Shown here one piece after another: positions 41,255 to 49,712 of a stretch of 64,000 nt of DNA. Where the stretch lies: the NCBI RefSeq assembly GCF_003289945.1, contig NZ_QMBP01000002.1, positions 558,001-622,000 of the forward strand, written 5' to 3'. Both the position numbers and the translations under genes were made by a program. The notes beneath the pieces are model-generated. The model did not search any database, had not been told where the DNA came from, and saw nothing but the letters and a program-made list of their open reading frames with translations. Source of the stretch: Mesorhizobium hawassense (GTDB taxonomy: Bacteria; Pseudomonadota; Alphaproteobacteria; Rhizobiales; Rhizobiaceae). The first letter of the stretch is position 1. The number at the start of each line of letters is the position of its first letter.

Positions 41255-42357
41255 TACAGCCTTACCCCCAGCGACTTGCCGCTTGCCGTGTCGAAGAAAT
41301 GCGCCTGCTCCGGATCGATGCGGACATGGACCTTCTCGCCGGGACCCGAAACATAGCCGGCCTTGGTGCGCGCGCGCAGCATCGTGGAGCCGACCTTGAG
41401 GTCGACGATGTCGAAGGATCCGAGCGGTTCGATGATGTTCGCCTCGACCGGCATGTAGCCCGGCGCCGCATCGTGCCGGACGAGCACGCCCTCCGGGCGG
41501 ATGCCGAGCGTCAGGCCGCCATTGGAATGCCCGTTGAGCTTGGATAGGAACTGGGACGGGAACACGAAGCCGGCCGGCGCGTCGCCGACGGTTACGGAGG
41601 CGGCGCCCGCCTGATCCGCGACGCTGGCCTCGGCGATGTTCATCACCGGGCTGCCGACGAATTGCGCCACGAACAGGTTCGCCGGGTGCGAATAGACATC
41701 GTCCGGCGAGCCGACCTGCTGGATGAAACCCTCATGCATGATGACGATGCGGTCGGCGAGGCTCATCGCCTCGATCTGGTCGTGCGTGACGTAGATCGTC
41801 GTCGACCCTTGCTTGACGTGCAGGCGCTTGATCTCGGCGCGCATCTCCTCGCGCAGTTTGGCGTCCAGCGCGCCGATCGGCTCGTCCATCAGCATGGCCT
41901 TCGGCCGTCGCACAAGCGCGCGGCCGATCGCGACCCGTTGCATGTCGCCGCCCGAAAGCGCCGACGGCCTCTTGTCGAGCAGGTCGGTGATGCGCAGCAC
42001 CCGCGCGACCTCGCGCACGGACTTGTCGACCTCGCCGCTGCTCATGCGCGTGGCGCGCAGCGGAAAGGCGACGTTCTCGAACACCGTCATATGCGGGTAG
42101 AGCGAGAAGGACTGAAACACCATGGCGATGTCGCGGTCGGCGGCCTTGAGGTGCTGCACCGCCTTGCCGTCGATCAGGATGTCGCCCTTGTCGATCGTCT
42201 CCAGACCCGCGATGGCGCGCAGCGTCGTGGTCTTTCCGCAGCCGGACTGTCCGAGCAGCACGATGAACTCGTTGTCGGCGATGGCGAGGTTGAGATTGTG
42301 GATGACCTGGACGGCACCGAAGAATTTCTCGATGCCGCGAAGTTCGATCTGTGTCAC
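41254..42357 (-). CDS. Sugar ABC importer ATPase, first of a pair (UgpC/MalK-type)
   Basis: This 367-residue ATPase has Walker A GQSGCGKTT, Q-loop FQSFSLYPHMTV, signature LSGGDMQRVAIGRA, Walker B MLMDEPIGALD and switch His VTHDQ, with a TOBE-type C-terminus. Its start overlaps the end of the 73-residue membrane protein gene and its stop overlaps the start of the second ATPase gene. Confidence 0.92.
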   Translation of the reverse strand: MTQIELRGIEKFFGAVQVIHNLNLAIADNEFIVLLGQSGCGKTTTLRAIAGLETIDKGDILIDGKAVQHLKAADRDIAMVFQSFSLYPHMTVFENVAFPLRATRMSSGEVDKSVREVARVLRITDLLDKRPSALSGGDMQRVAIGRALVRRPKAMLMDEPIGALDAKLREEMRAEIKRLHVKQGSTTIYVTHDQIEAMSLADRIVIMHEGFIQQVGSPDDVYSHPANLFVAQFVGSPVMNIAEASVADQAGAASVTVGDAPAGFVFPSQFLSKLNGHSNGGLTLGIRPEGVLVRHDAAPGYMPVEANIIEPLGSFDIVDLKVGSTMLRARTKAGYVSGPGEKVHVRIDPEQAHFFDTASGKSLGVRL

Positions 42358-42575
42358 TGCCGGGCTCCCTCATGCGTCGCGGCTCCGGTTTCCTCGCTAC
42401 TGTCCGGCGCGATCTTCGACGTGATGTTGAAGCCGATCAGCCCGGCCAGGATGATCGTCACGCCGTAGGAATGCAGGTTGAGGCTCCATGGCTGGCAGAG
42501 CGCAACGATGCCCAGCACCATGAGGATCTGCGACGCCGGCAACAGGTATTTCTCGTTGATGGCGCGAAAACTCAT
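42354..42575 (-). CDS. Small two-helix membrane protein of the importer operon
   Basis: This 73-residue protein has two hydrophobic segments (YLLPASQILMVLGIVALCQP and SYGVTIILAGLIGFNI) and a polar tail. It overlaps the permease gene before it and the ATPase gene after it by four bases each, so it is surely translated with them. A small membrane protein is also present in the rhizobial glycerol importer operon (GlpU). Role unknown; assembly or regulation of the transporter is possible. Confidence 0.8.
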   Translation of the reverse strand: MSFRAINEKYLLPASQILMVLGIVALCQPWSLNLHSYGVTIILAGLIGFNITSKIAPDSSEETGAATHEGARQ

Positions 42576-43528
42576 TTGCGGATCGCTCCGAACGTCACGC
42601 CGCGAAGCAGATGGTTGCGCAGCAGGAACGTGAAGATCGCGACCGGCAGCAGGAACAGGAAAGTGCCTGCCGCGATCGTCGTCCAGTCCGGCAGGCCGGA
42701 GCCGATCTGCGACGGGATGAAGGGCGGCGCCGTCTGCGCCCGCCGGTTGGTCATGATCAGCGCGAAGGCGTATTCGTTCCAGGCGGTGATGAAGCAGAAC
42801 ACCGCGGTGGCTGCGATGCCGGTCGCCGCTTCCGGCAGCACGATCTTGAAGAAGGCCTGCATGCGCGTGTAGCCGTCGACGAGCGCCGCCTCCTCATATT
42901 CCTTCGGGATCTCGTCCATGAAGCCCTTCATCAGCCAGACCGAGAAGGACAGGTTGAAGGCGACGTAGAGAATGATCAGCCCAATATGCGAGTCGTTGAG
43001 GCCGACCATCCGGTACATCAGGAACATCGGGATGGCGACCACCACCGGCGGCAGCATGCGTGTCGACAGGATGAAGAACAAAAGATCCGCCTCGCCGGCA
43101 ATCTTGAAGCGCGAGAAGCCGTAGGCGGTGAAGGTTCCCATGCCGACCGCCAGCACCGTGCTGATGACCGCCACGATCAGGCTGTTCATGAAGCGGTCGG
43201 GATATTGCGAAAGCTGCACGTCCTTGCCGACCTTGAGCACCCGCTCGCCGCCGTCATAGATGCGTTTTTCCCACCACGGCGCCGCCTCGTACGCTTGCGG
43301 GTCGACGGTCTTCTGCATCTGCACGCGCTTGGTGAACAGTCGGATGAACGGCGTGACCTCCGGCTGGAACAGCACGGTGGGCGGCACGGTGATCGCCAGT
43401 TCCTTCGGTTTGAAGGCCGTCGAGGCGATCCAGTAGATCGGCGCCAGGAAGATCAGCGTCGCGACCAGCACCGCGGCGATTGCCGCGCGGTTGAAGGCGA
43501 CCTCGGAAGAAGTGCGGACGGCGGCCAT
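42572..43528 (-). CDS. Sugar ABC importer permease (MalG/UgpE-type)
   Basis: This 318-residue permease has about six membrane segments, a periplasmic loop of about 80 residues after segment 1, and the EAA motif EYEEAALVDGYTRMQAFFKIVLP that contacts the ATPase. It is the second permease of a heterodimer; its stop overlaps the small membrane protein gene. Confidence 0.92.
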   Translation of the reverse strand: MAAVRTSSEVAFNRAAIAAVLVATLIFLAPIYWIASTAFKPKELAITVPPTVLFQPEVTPFIRLFTKRVQMQKTVDPQAYEAAPWWEKRIYDGGERVLKVGKDVQLSQYPDRFMNSLIVAVISTVLAVGMGTFTAYGFSRFKIAGEADLLFFILSTRMLPPVVVAIPMFLMYRMVGLNDSHIGLIILYVAFNLSFSVWLMKGFMDEIPKEYEEAALVDGYTRMQAFFKIVLPEAATGIAATAVFCFITAWNEYAFALIMTNRRAQTAPPFIPSQIGSGLPDWTTIAAGTFLFLLPVAIFTFLLRNHLLRGVTFGAIRK

Positions 43529-43531
43529 CTG

Positions 43532-44437
43532 TCAGCGCTCCTTCACCTTGTTGAGATACTTCACGTAGAGGTTGGTGATGGCCAGCACCATGATCAGCAC
43601 GATGTAGGCCAGGGCGCAGGACTTGCCCGTATCCCACTGCTGGAAAGCCTGCTTGTAGAGCCTGATCGCGATCAGCTCGGCGGTCGGCTGGGTCGTCATC
43701 GTGTAGGCGATGTCGAAAGTCTTGAAGGCTTCCATGGTGCGGAAGATCAGCGCGATCAGAAGGATCGGCGAGACCAGCGGCAAGGTGATGCGGGTGAAGG
43801 TGTACCACCATCCGGCACGGTCGATCGCGGCCGCCTCGTAGAGATGCTGCGGCACCGCCGACAGGCCGGCGAGCGACAAAAGCATGACGAAGGGCGACCA
43901 CATCCAGATATCGGTGATCGCGACTGCGTAGAGCGCGCTGTCGGGATTGGAGAGCCAGGCGAAATCGCCAAGGCCGAATACGTAGTTGATCGGGCCCCAG
44001 GACGGGCTGTATAGCAGCTGCCAGAACAGGCCGACGACCGCCGCCGACATCATCATCGGCAACAGCAGGAGCGTGGTGATCAGGCCCTTCATCGGAAAGG
44101 AGCGGTTGAGCAGCAGCGCAAGGCCGAAGCCGACGATCATCTGTCCAGCCACCGAAACGATGACGTATTTCGCCGTGATGACGAAGTTCGACCAGATGTG
44201 GTCGTCGCTGAGCAGCTCGCGATAATTCTGCAAGCCGACGAACTGCCATGGCTCGCTCCGGTTCGCGGCGAAGTTCGTAAAGGAATAGCCAAGCGAGTAG
44301 ATCAGCGGAAAAATGTTGAAGACGATCAGGAAAACCAGCGTCGGGATGATGAACAGGTTGCGGATGGTCAGGTCGGACCAGCCGCGCGCGGCGGCCCTGG
44401 ACGCGGGATCGAGATTGGTAAGGGCTACCGAAGCCAA
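43532..44437 (-). CDS. Sugar ABC importer permease (MalF/UgpA-type)
   Basis: This protein has 301 residues from a probable TTG start at 44437, which follows AGGAG by seven bases; an upstream in-frame ATG (44488) falls inside a hairpin and is less likely. About six membrane segments are present, with the EAA-type loop LYEAAAIDRAGWWYTFTRITLP. It pairs with the second permease 3 bp downstream. Confidence 0.9.
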   Translation of the reverse strand: MASVALTNLDPASRAAARGWSDLTIRNLFIIPTLVFLIVFNIFPLIYSLGYSFTNFAANRSEPWQFVGLQNYRELLSDDHIWSNFVITAKYVIVSVAGQMIVGFGLALLLNRSFPMKGLITTLLLLPMMMSAAVVGLFWQLLYSPSWGPINYVFGLGDFAWLSNPDSALYAVAITDIWMWSPFVMLLSLAGLSAVPQHLYEAAAIDRAGWWYTFTRITLPLVSPILLIALIFRTMEAFKTFDIAYTMTTQPTAELIAIRLYKQAFQQWDTGKSCALAYIVLIMVLAITNLYVKYLNKVKER

Positions 44438-44456
44438 CTTTGTCTCCTGAAAACAG

Positions 44457-44490
44457 GAATGCCGGAGGGGAAAACCCTCCTCCGGCATTC
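44457..44490 (-). terminator. Hairpin between binding-protein and permease genes
   Basis: GAATGCCGGAGG and CCTCCGGCATTC pair over 12 bp (44457-44468 with 44479-44490). It lies 12 bp after the binding-protein stop. In the leftward transcript it is followed by CCTGTTTTC, so it may attenuate or stabilise mRNA, matching the hairpins after the other binding-protein genes in this window. Confidence 0.65.
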
Positions 44491-44502
44491 TGACTGTGGT
44501 GC

Positions 44503-45819
44503 TTACTTGTAGCGATTGTACTTGGTGAACGTCGCCTTCCAGTCGGCGGCGGTCTTGTCGAGGGCTTCCTGGGCGGTGCCCTTGCCGCCGACCACGAACG
44601 GATAGATGTTCTGGTTCAGCTGATCGAGCACTTCGGCGTATTCAGGTGTTGCCCAGAAGTCCTTGACCATGAACATCGTGTCGTAGAACGCCTTGTTGTA
44701 GGGCGTGGCGTTCTGGAAGGCATCCGACTTCAGCACGGCCTGGCTGCAGGTGTAGCCGCCGAGTTCGGCCCATTTCTTCTGCGTCTCGTCCTTGATGAAC
44801 CACTCGAGGAACTTCATCGCCTCGTCCTTGTTCTTCGAATACGAGACGACCGAGATGCCCTGGCCGCCGAGAGCGGCGAAGCGCTTGCCGTCCGGACCGG
44901 CCGGATTGGCGAAGAAGCCGGTGGCGTCGGCATAGGGGTTGGTGGCCTTGTTCACCAGCGGCGGGAAGAAGGCGAAGAAGTTCATGCTCATCGCGGCGAG
45001 GCCGCCAGTGATCGCCTGATTGTCTTCCACGAAGAAGGTCTTGCCCCAGCCGGGAGGCGTGAACTTGTAGAGTTCCTTGTACATGTCAAGGCCGGCTGCG
45101 GCTTCCTTGGAATTGGTGATGCCGTCGACCTTGTAGGAGGCGTAGTCGCCGAGATCGCCGCCATAGCTGAAGATGGCGCTTTCGACGCCCATCGCCATCG
45201 CGTCATAGGAATTGTCGGTGTAGATGGCGACGCCGTAGCGCTTCTGGTCCGGACGGTGGAAGAACTCGGCGATGTCGCGCAGCTGCGCATAGGTCGTCGG
45301 CACGGCGAGGTCGTAGCCGTACTTCGCCTTGAAGGCTTCCTTCTCCTTCGGGTCCTCGAACCAGTCCTTGCGGTAGGACCAGCCGATCGCGTCGCCTTCC
45401 AGCGGGATCGCCCAGTACTTTCCGGAACCGCCGGGATATTCGGCATAGTATTTGATGGTCGCCGGCGCCATCACGTCGCCGAGCTTGTGCTGGTTGAAGA
45501 AGTCGGTCAGGTCGACATAGTGGCCCTGCGTCGAACCGGCGCCGAGCCATTGCGAGTCGCCGACCACCATGTCGTAGGCGTCGCCATGTGCGTTGAATTC
45601 GGTGAAAGCCTTGGTCTGGAAGTCAGGCCACGGCGTGGTCTGAACCGTGACCTTCACGCCGGTCTCGGCCGTGTAGTCGTTGACGAGTTCCTGCAGATAG
45701 TTCGCCGGATCCCATTCCGCCCAGAAGATGGTGAGTTCCTTGTCCTGCGCGCGGACGGATGTCCCGCAGGCAAGCGCCAGCCCGATACCAGCAATCACGC
45801 TGGTCACTATCTTGCGCAT
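44503..45819 (-). CDS. Sugar ABC importer binding protein (family 1)
   Basis: This protein has 438 residues from ATG 45819, behind GGGAGG. A signal peptide ends near GTSVRAQDKEL. The mature part is a family-1 binding protein (LTIFWAEWDPANYLQELVND, VVGDSQWLGAGSTQGHYVDL). It starts a six-gene leftward operon, binding protein-permease-permease-small protein-ATPase-ATPase. Two TGGT-N3-ACCA palindromes lie upstream. The substrate is unknown; a polyol or sugar is likely from the subunit composition. Confidence 0.9.
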   Translation of the reverse strand: MRKIVTSVIAGIGLALACGTSVRAQDKELTIFWAEWDPANYLQELVNDYTAETGVKVTVQTTPWPDFQTKAFTEFNAHGDAYDMVVGDSQWLGAGSTQGHYVDLTDFFNQHKLGDVMAPATIKYYAEYPGGSGKYWAIPLEGDAIGWSYRKDWFEDPKEKEAFKAKYGYDLAVPTTYAQLRDIAEFFHRPDQKRYGVAIYTDNSYDAMAMGVESAIFSYGGDLGDYASYKVDGITNSKEAAAGLDMYKELYKFTPPGWGKTFFVEDNQAITGGLAAMSMNFFAFFPPLVNKATNPYADATGFFANPAGPDGKRFAALGGQGISVVSYSKNKDEAMKFLEWFIKDETQKKWAELGGYTCSQAVLKSDAFQNATPYNKAFYDTMFMVKDFWATPEYAEVLDQLNQNIYPFVVGGKGTAQEALDKTAADWKATFTKYNRYK

Positions 45820-45981
45820 AGTTTTCCTCCCTTGTGCGCATTCTACCGTGTCAAGCGAGCCGGCAGCGAAGCCGGCCCTGGTAGTTCCTCCTGTGATGGC
45901 ACCTCTCCGGTTCCGGGCCTCCTCGCCCTGCCGGAAATGGATCGCAGCCTTCACTTTTGATCCGCAATATCGGTCTTGATC

Positions 45982-45992
45982 TGGTATTACCA
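45982..45992. promoter_or_regulatory. FadR-type operator TGGT-ATT-ACCA
   Basis: ATCTGGTATTACCAATT is identical in its core to the palindrome at 26054-26064. It is 163 bp upstream of the binding-protein start (45819). It points to shared control of the importer and the TIM-barrel operons. Confidence 0.65.
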
Positions 45993-46157
45993 ATTTCAGC
46001 GTGGCGTCAAGCGCTTTCTTGAAGCGTCAGCAGCAGCCAGACAAGCCAAACATTGCGATATCTGTCTGTTTTACCTTGTTTTTCCTACTCCTTGATATGT
46101 ATGGCCCTTGCGATGGCCGGCTCACCACAGTTAACATTCAAGACTGCTTGCGTAATC

Positions 46158-46168
46158 TGGTCGAACCA
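46158..46168. promoter_or_regulatory. FadR-type operator TGGT-CGA-ACCA
   Basis: The perfect flanks ATC and GAT extend the palindrome to AATCTGGTCGAACCAGATT, the longest example in the window. The core equals that at 26234-26244. It sits directly after the TetR stop codon (46172), 176 bp from the site at 45982. Confidence 0.65.
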
Positions 46169-46171
46169 GAT

Positions 46172-46867
46172 TCAGGTGATTGCCGCCTTCGACGCCGCCG
46201 CCATTCCTGCCGATTCAACCCCCGATTCCGCCATCGCGGCGCGAACCAGCGCGCCCGCCGCCCATTGCGCCACCGACATCATCTCGGCGCTGTCCAGCCC
46301 CCAGATATCCTTCAGCACCGTCACCACCTCGACGCCGAACATCAGCGACAGCGCCTGGGCCAGACGTCTGAACTGGCGCGGCTTCAAGCGGCACTTGAGC
46401 GGCGCGATCGCATCTTTCAGCAAGTCGACGCGATGGCCGCGGGTGAAGGCTGGTTCGGATCCGAGCGTGCCCGCCTGGCGCCGCGCCCATTGATCGAGCG
46501 ACAGCTTCAGCGCCGCCTTGAACGTCGCCTCGAAGGCCTCGATGCGCGGCATCGCTGTGGCAAACAGATCCGCGACGCGCCGCTCGGCATCGTTCGACGC
46601 GGATTTCCAGGTGAGGATAGGGCCAAGCCCCTCATCGACCACGGCCTGCACCAGCGCCGCCTGGCTCGGGAAATACCGGTAGGCGGTGGCGCGCGAAACT
46701 TCCGCCGCCTCCGCGACCTCGCTGACCGAAGGCGTCATGCCGGACTGCATCAGCCGCGTCGCCGTTTCCAGCATCAGCCGCCTGGTGCGGGCGCGCGCGC
46801 CCTTCTCGACGGCCGGCGCCCGGGCGGCTTCGTCATTGAGGGCGGCTTGTTGACGTGAGACATCCAT
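46172..46867 (-). CDS. TetR-family regulator
   Basis: This protein has 231 residues from ATG 46867. The helix-turn-helix SVSEVAEAAEVSRATAYRYFPS is at about residues 47-68; the rest is a helical ligand domain. It is divergent from the UPF0261 gene with about 200 bp between, which contains a near-palindrome around ACGCGCGT (46876-46889) and two 48-bp direct repeats. It probably controls the UPF0261/TIM-barrel/cupin operon. Confidence 0.85.
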   Translation of the reverse strand: MDVSRQQAALNDEAARAPAVEKGARARTRRLMLETATRLMQSGMTPSVSEVAEAAEVSRATAYRYFPSQAALVQAVVDEGLGPILTWKSASNDAERRVADLFATAMPRIEAFEATFKAALKLSLDQWARRQAGTLGSEPAFTRGHRVDLLKDAIAPLKCRLKPRQFRRLAQALSLMFGVEVVTVLKDIWGLDSAEMMSVAQWAAGALVRAAMAESGVESAGMAAASKAAIT

Positions 46868-46875
46868 ATCAATAC

Positions 46876-46889
46876 GATACGCGCGTCTC
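46876..46889. promoter_or_regulatory. Candidate TetR operator
   Basis: GATACGCGCGTCTC is centred on the palindrome ACGCGCGT, 9 bp upstream of the TetR start, as expected for an autoregulated TetR gene. It is short and could arise by chance in GC-rich DNA. Confidence 0.35.
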
Positions 46890-46916
46890 AAAAATTTGCA
46901 ATGGCGCAATGACGGA

Positions 46917-47020
46917 GTCCCCACCAGCGACGAGGCTTCGCCGAGGAGCTCAAGGGTGGGGCAAGAAATAGGGTCCCCACCAGCGGCGAGGCTTTTGCCG
47001 AGGAGCTTGAGGGTGGGCAA
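46917..47020. repeat. Two 48-bp direct repeats upstream of the UPF0261 gene
   Basis: Copy 1 (46917-46964) and copy 2 (46973-47020) both run from GTCCCCACCAGCG to GGGTGGGCAA-type ends with few differences. Each copy has inverse ends (CCCCACC against GGGTGGGG), so each can also fold. The spacer is only 8 bp. They fill the space between the TetR and UPF0261 genes. Confidence 0.8.
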
Positions 47021-47067
47021 TAAGGCAAGCGGCAATGCCGGACACGCCGGATGACGGGGAACCACGG

Positions 47068-48264
47068 ATGGGACGCATCTATGTGGTCGGCACCGCCGAC
47101 ACCAAAGGTGAGGAACTCGCTTTCCTGGCCGATGCCGTCGCGAGGGCCGGCGGCGCGGTCGCTCGTGTCGATATCGGCATGCGCGGCGCGACCGTCCCCG
47201 TGGATATCGCCGCGAGCGAGGTTGCCGCGCATCATCCCAAGGGAGCCAGCGCGGTTCTCGGCATCGATGATCGCGGTGCCGCCGTTGCCGGCATGGGCGC
47301 CGCCTTCGCCAATTTCATCCGGTCGCGCGACGACGTCGCCGGCGTGATCGGAATCGGCGGCGGCGGCGGCACTTCGATCATCACCGCCGGCATGCGCGCC
47401 CTGCCGCTCGGCCTGCCGAAGCTCATGATCTCGACGCTCGCCTCCGGCGATACCGCGCCTTACGTCGATGTCTCCGACATCATCATGATGCCGTCGGTCA
47501 CCGACATGGCGGGGCTCAACCGGCTCTCGCGTGTCGTGCTGCACAACGCCGCCCAGGCGATCGCCGGCATGGCGGCAAAGCCGGCCCCGGCCACCGCCGG
47601 CAAACCGGCGCTTGGACTGACCATGTTCGGCGTCACCACGCCCTGCGTGACCGCGATCGTCGAGCGCCTGCGCGCCGACTATGACTGCATGGTCTTCCAT
47701 GCTACCGGCACCGGCGGCCGTTCGATGGAAAAGCTCGCCGATTCAGGCCTGCTCGCCGGCGTCCTCGACATCACCACGACCGAGGTCTGCGATTTGCTGT
47801 TCGGCGGCGTGCTTCCGGCGACAGAGGATCGCTTCGGCGCCATCGCCCGCACGAAGCTTCCCTATGTCGGCTCGGTCGGCGCGCTCGACATGGTCAACTT
47901 CTGGGCACCCCCCACGATCCCCGAGCGCTACCGCGGGCGGCTGTTCTATGAACACAATCCCAATGTGACGTTGATGCGCACCACGGCCGAGGAATGCCGC
48001 CGGATCGGCGAATGGATCGGCGGCCGCCTCGCCCGTTGCGATGGCCCGGTCCGTTTCCTGATCCCGGAAAAGGGCGTGTCGGCGCTGGATATCGAAGGCG
48101 GCGCCTTTTTCGACGCTGAGGCCGATCAAGCGCTGTTCGACGCTATCGAGCGCACGATCAAGCCGACCCGGAACCGCACCGTGACGCGCCTGCCGCTGCA
48201 CATCAACGATCCCGCATTCGCCACGGCCGCCGCCGAGGCTTTCCTCGACATCGCCAACACGTGA
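47068..48264 (+). CDS. UPF0261 / Tm-1-like ATP-binding domain protein
   Basis: This protein has 398 residues from ATG 47068; an ATG at 47035 adds 11 residues. The start [16 protein letters not shown] is the family hallmark. Gly-rich segments [20 protein letters not shown] and [20 protein letters not shown] follow, with [14 protein letters not shown] and a C-terminal [12 protein letters not shown]. The family corresponds to the N-terminal part of tomato Tm-1, which blocks tobamovirus replication; the bacterial role is unknown. The adjacent gene matches the C-terminal half of Tm-1, so the two products probably work together. Confidence 0.88.
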   Translation: MGRIYVVGTADTKGEELAFLADAVARAGGAVARVDIGMRGATVPVDIAASEVAAHHPKGASAVLGIDDRGAAVAGMGAAFANFIRSRDDVAGVIGIGGGGGTSIITAGMRALPLGLPKLMISTLASGDTAPYVDVSDIIMMPSVTDMAGLNRLSRVVLHNAAQAIAGMAAKPAPATAGKPALGLTMFGVTTPCVTAIVERLRADYDCMVFHATGTGGRSMEKLADSGLLAGVLDITTTEVCDLLFGGVLPATEDRFGAIARTKLPYVGSVGALDMVNFWAPPTIPERYRGRLFYEHNPNVTLMRTTAEECRRIGEWIGGRLARCDGPVRFLIPEKGVSALDIEGGAFFDAEADQALFDAIERTIKPTRNRTVTRLPLHINDPAFATAAAEAFLDIANT

Positions 48265-48275
48265 GACCGACAAGC

Positions 48276-49115
48276 ATGGCCGCCATTCCGCGCAAAAAGA
48301 TCCTTGAAAAATTCCGCAAGATGATCGCCGACGGCGTGCCGATCGTCGGCGGCGGCGCCGGCACCGGCCTGTCGGCCAAGGCCGAGGAAGCCGGCGGCAT
48401 CGACCTGATCATCATCTACAATTCCGGCCGCTACCGCATGGCTGGACGCGGTTCGGCCGCCGGCCTGCTCGCCTATGGCAACGCCAACGAGATCGTCAAG
48501 GAGATGGCCTATGAGGTGCTGCCGGTGGTGAAAAAGACGCCGGTGCTGGCCGGCGTCAACGGCACCGACCCCTTCGTCATCATGCCGCTGCTTCTCGCCG
48601 AGCTGAAGACGATGGGCTTTTCCGGCGTGCAGAACTTTCCGACCGTCGGCCTGTTCGACGGCACCATGCGCCAGAGTTTCGAGGAGACCGGCATGGGCTT
48701 CGGTCTCGAGGTCGACATGATCGCCGAGGCGCACAGGCTCGACCTGTTGACGACCCCCTATGTCTTCAATCCGGACGAAGCGCGCGCCATGACCAAGGCC
48801 GGCGCCGACATCGTCGTCGCCCATATGGGCGTCACCACGGGCGGCTCGATCGGCGCCACGTCGGCGAAAACTCTCGACGCCTGCGTCAAGGAGATCGACG
48901 CCATTGCCGATGCCGCGCGCTCGGTGCGCAAAGATATCATCCTGCTTTGCCATGGTGGGCCGATCTCGATGCCGGACGACGCGCGCTACATCCTGGAGCG
49001 CTGCAAGGACCTGCACGGCTTTTATGGCGCAAGCTCGATGGAACGGCTGCCGGCCGAAGCGGCAATCGCTAGGCAGACGGCGGATTTCAAGGCGATGACG
49101 AAAAGGAAGGGATGA
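48276..49115 (+). CDS. TIM-barrel signal-transduction/PEP-hydrolase-like protein (Tm-1 C-terminal type)
   Basis: This protein has 279 residues from ATG 48276, 11 bp after the UPF0261 stop. The TIM-barrel segments [49 protein letters not shown] and [19 protein letters not shown] fit the family annotated as PEP-hydrolase-like or TIM-barrel signal transduction. It resembles the C-terminal domain of Tm-1. A lyase or hydrolase role on a small keto acid is plausible but unproven. Confidence 0.85.
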   Translation: MAAIPRKKILEKFRKMIADGVPIVGGGAGTGLSAKAEEAGGIDLIIIYNSGRYRMAGRGSAAGLLAYGNANEIVKEMAYEVLPVVKKTPVLAGVNGTDPFVIMPLLLAELKTMGFSGVQNFPTVGLFDGTMRQSFEETGMGFGLEVDMIAEAHRLDLLTTPYVFNPDEARAMTKAGADIVVAHMGVTTGGSIGATSAKTLDACVKEIDAIADAARSVRKDIILLCHGGPISMPDDARYILERCKDLHGFYGASSMERLPAEAAIARQTADFKAMTKRKG

Positions 49116-49119
49116 AGCT

Positions 49120-49536
49120 ATGGCCGACAAGAGCAAGGTGTTCGTCTATCCGAAGGACGTCAGCGCCTTCGGCTTCGACTGGGGCAGGCTGGCCCTTACC
49201 GTTGCCCCGGAAGTGAACGGCGCCGAACGCTTTTCCGGCGGCGTCGTCGACCTGCCGCCGGGCAAGGGTCACACTCGCCACAATCACCCCGGCGCCGAGG
49301 AGATCATCTTCGTCATCTCCGGCAATGGCGAGCAAATGGTCGAGGACGAGAAGGGCAATCCGGTGGTGGCCAAGGTCGGTCCCGGCTGCACCATCTACGT
49401 GCCGGAAAGTCGCTTCCACTCGACGCTCAACACCGGCGACCAGCCGATGCAGTTATTCGTCGTCTATTCGCCGGCAGGACCCGAGCTTGCACTCCGGGAG
49501 CTACCGGATTTCAGGCTGCTGCCGGCTGGCAAGTAA
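49120..49536 (+). CDS. Cupin-domain protein of the Tm-1-like operon
   Basis: This 138-residue single cupin has metal-type His/Glu in GKGHTRHNHPGAEEIIFVIS and a later His in ESRFHSTLNTG. It starts 4 bp after the TIM-barrel stop with GAAGG upstream, so it is co-transcribed with the UPF0261 pair. The function is unknown; it could isomerise or bind the small acid handled by the pair. Confidence 0.85.
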   Translation: MADKSKVFVYPKDVSAFGFDWGRLALTVAPEVNGAERFSGGVVDLPPGKGHTRHNHPGAEEIIFVISGNGEQMVEDEKGNPVVAKVGPGCTIYVPESRFHSTLNTGDQPMQLFVVYSPAGPELALRELPDFRLLPAGK

Positions 49537-49551
49537 TCTTCAGCGTTGCAG

Positions 49552-49699
49552 CCCCCTCATCCGGCCGCTTCGCGGCCACCTTCTCCCCGAAGGGAGAAGA
49601 GACTGGGCGCCAGCGCTGGCACCCACCTCTCCCCCCGGGGAGAGGTCGGATTGCCCCGAATTGCCCTTCGCAATTTGGTTGGCAATCCGGGTGAGGGGG
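49552..49699. repeat. Palindromic intergenic repeat after the cupin gene
   Basis: The ends CCCCCTCATCCGG and CCGGGTGAGGGGG are inverses. Inner hairpins include CGGCCGCTTCGCGGCC, TTCTCCCCGAAGGGAGAA and CCTCTCCCCCCGGGGAGAGG. It lies between convergent genes (cupin and M24 peptidase) and could act as a bidirectional terminator. The sequence type is common between genes in rhizobia. Confidence 0.75.
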
Positions 49700-49712
49700 A
49701 GCGCCGTTGAGG

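Larger units (their letters stand above)
45820..46171. other. Intergenic region upstream of the six-gene importer
   Basis: This 352-bp gap has no gene. It holds two operator-like palindromes 176 bp apart (45982 and 46158) and is AT-richer than its surroundings in the middle part. It is the likely promoter region of the leftward importer operon and lies after the TetR gene end. Confidence 0.65.

Noticed and set aside
49537-49712. Possible small RNA between the cupin and M24 genes
   Set aside because: The structure is explained by a dispersed palindromic repeat with inverse ends; nothing points to a separate promoter.
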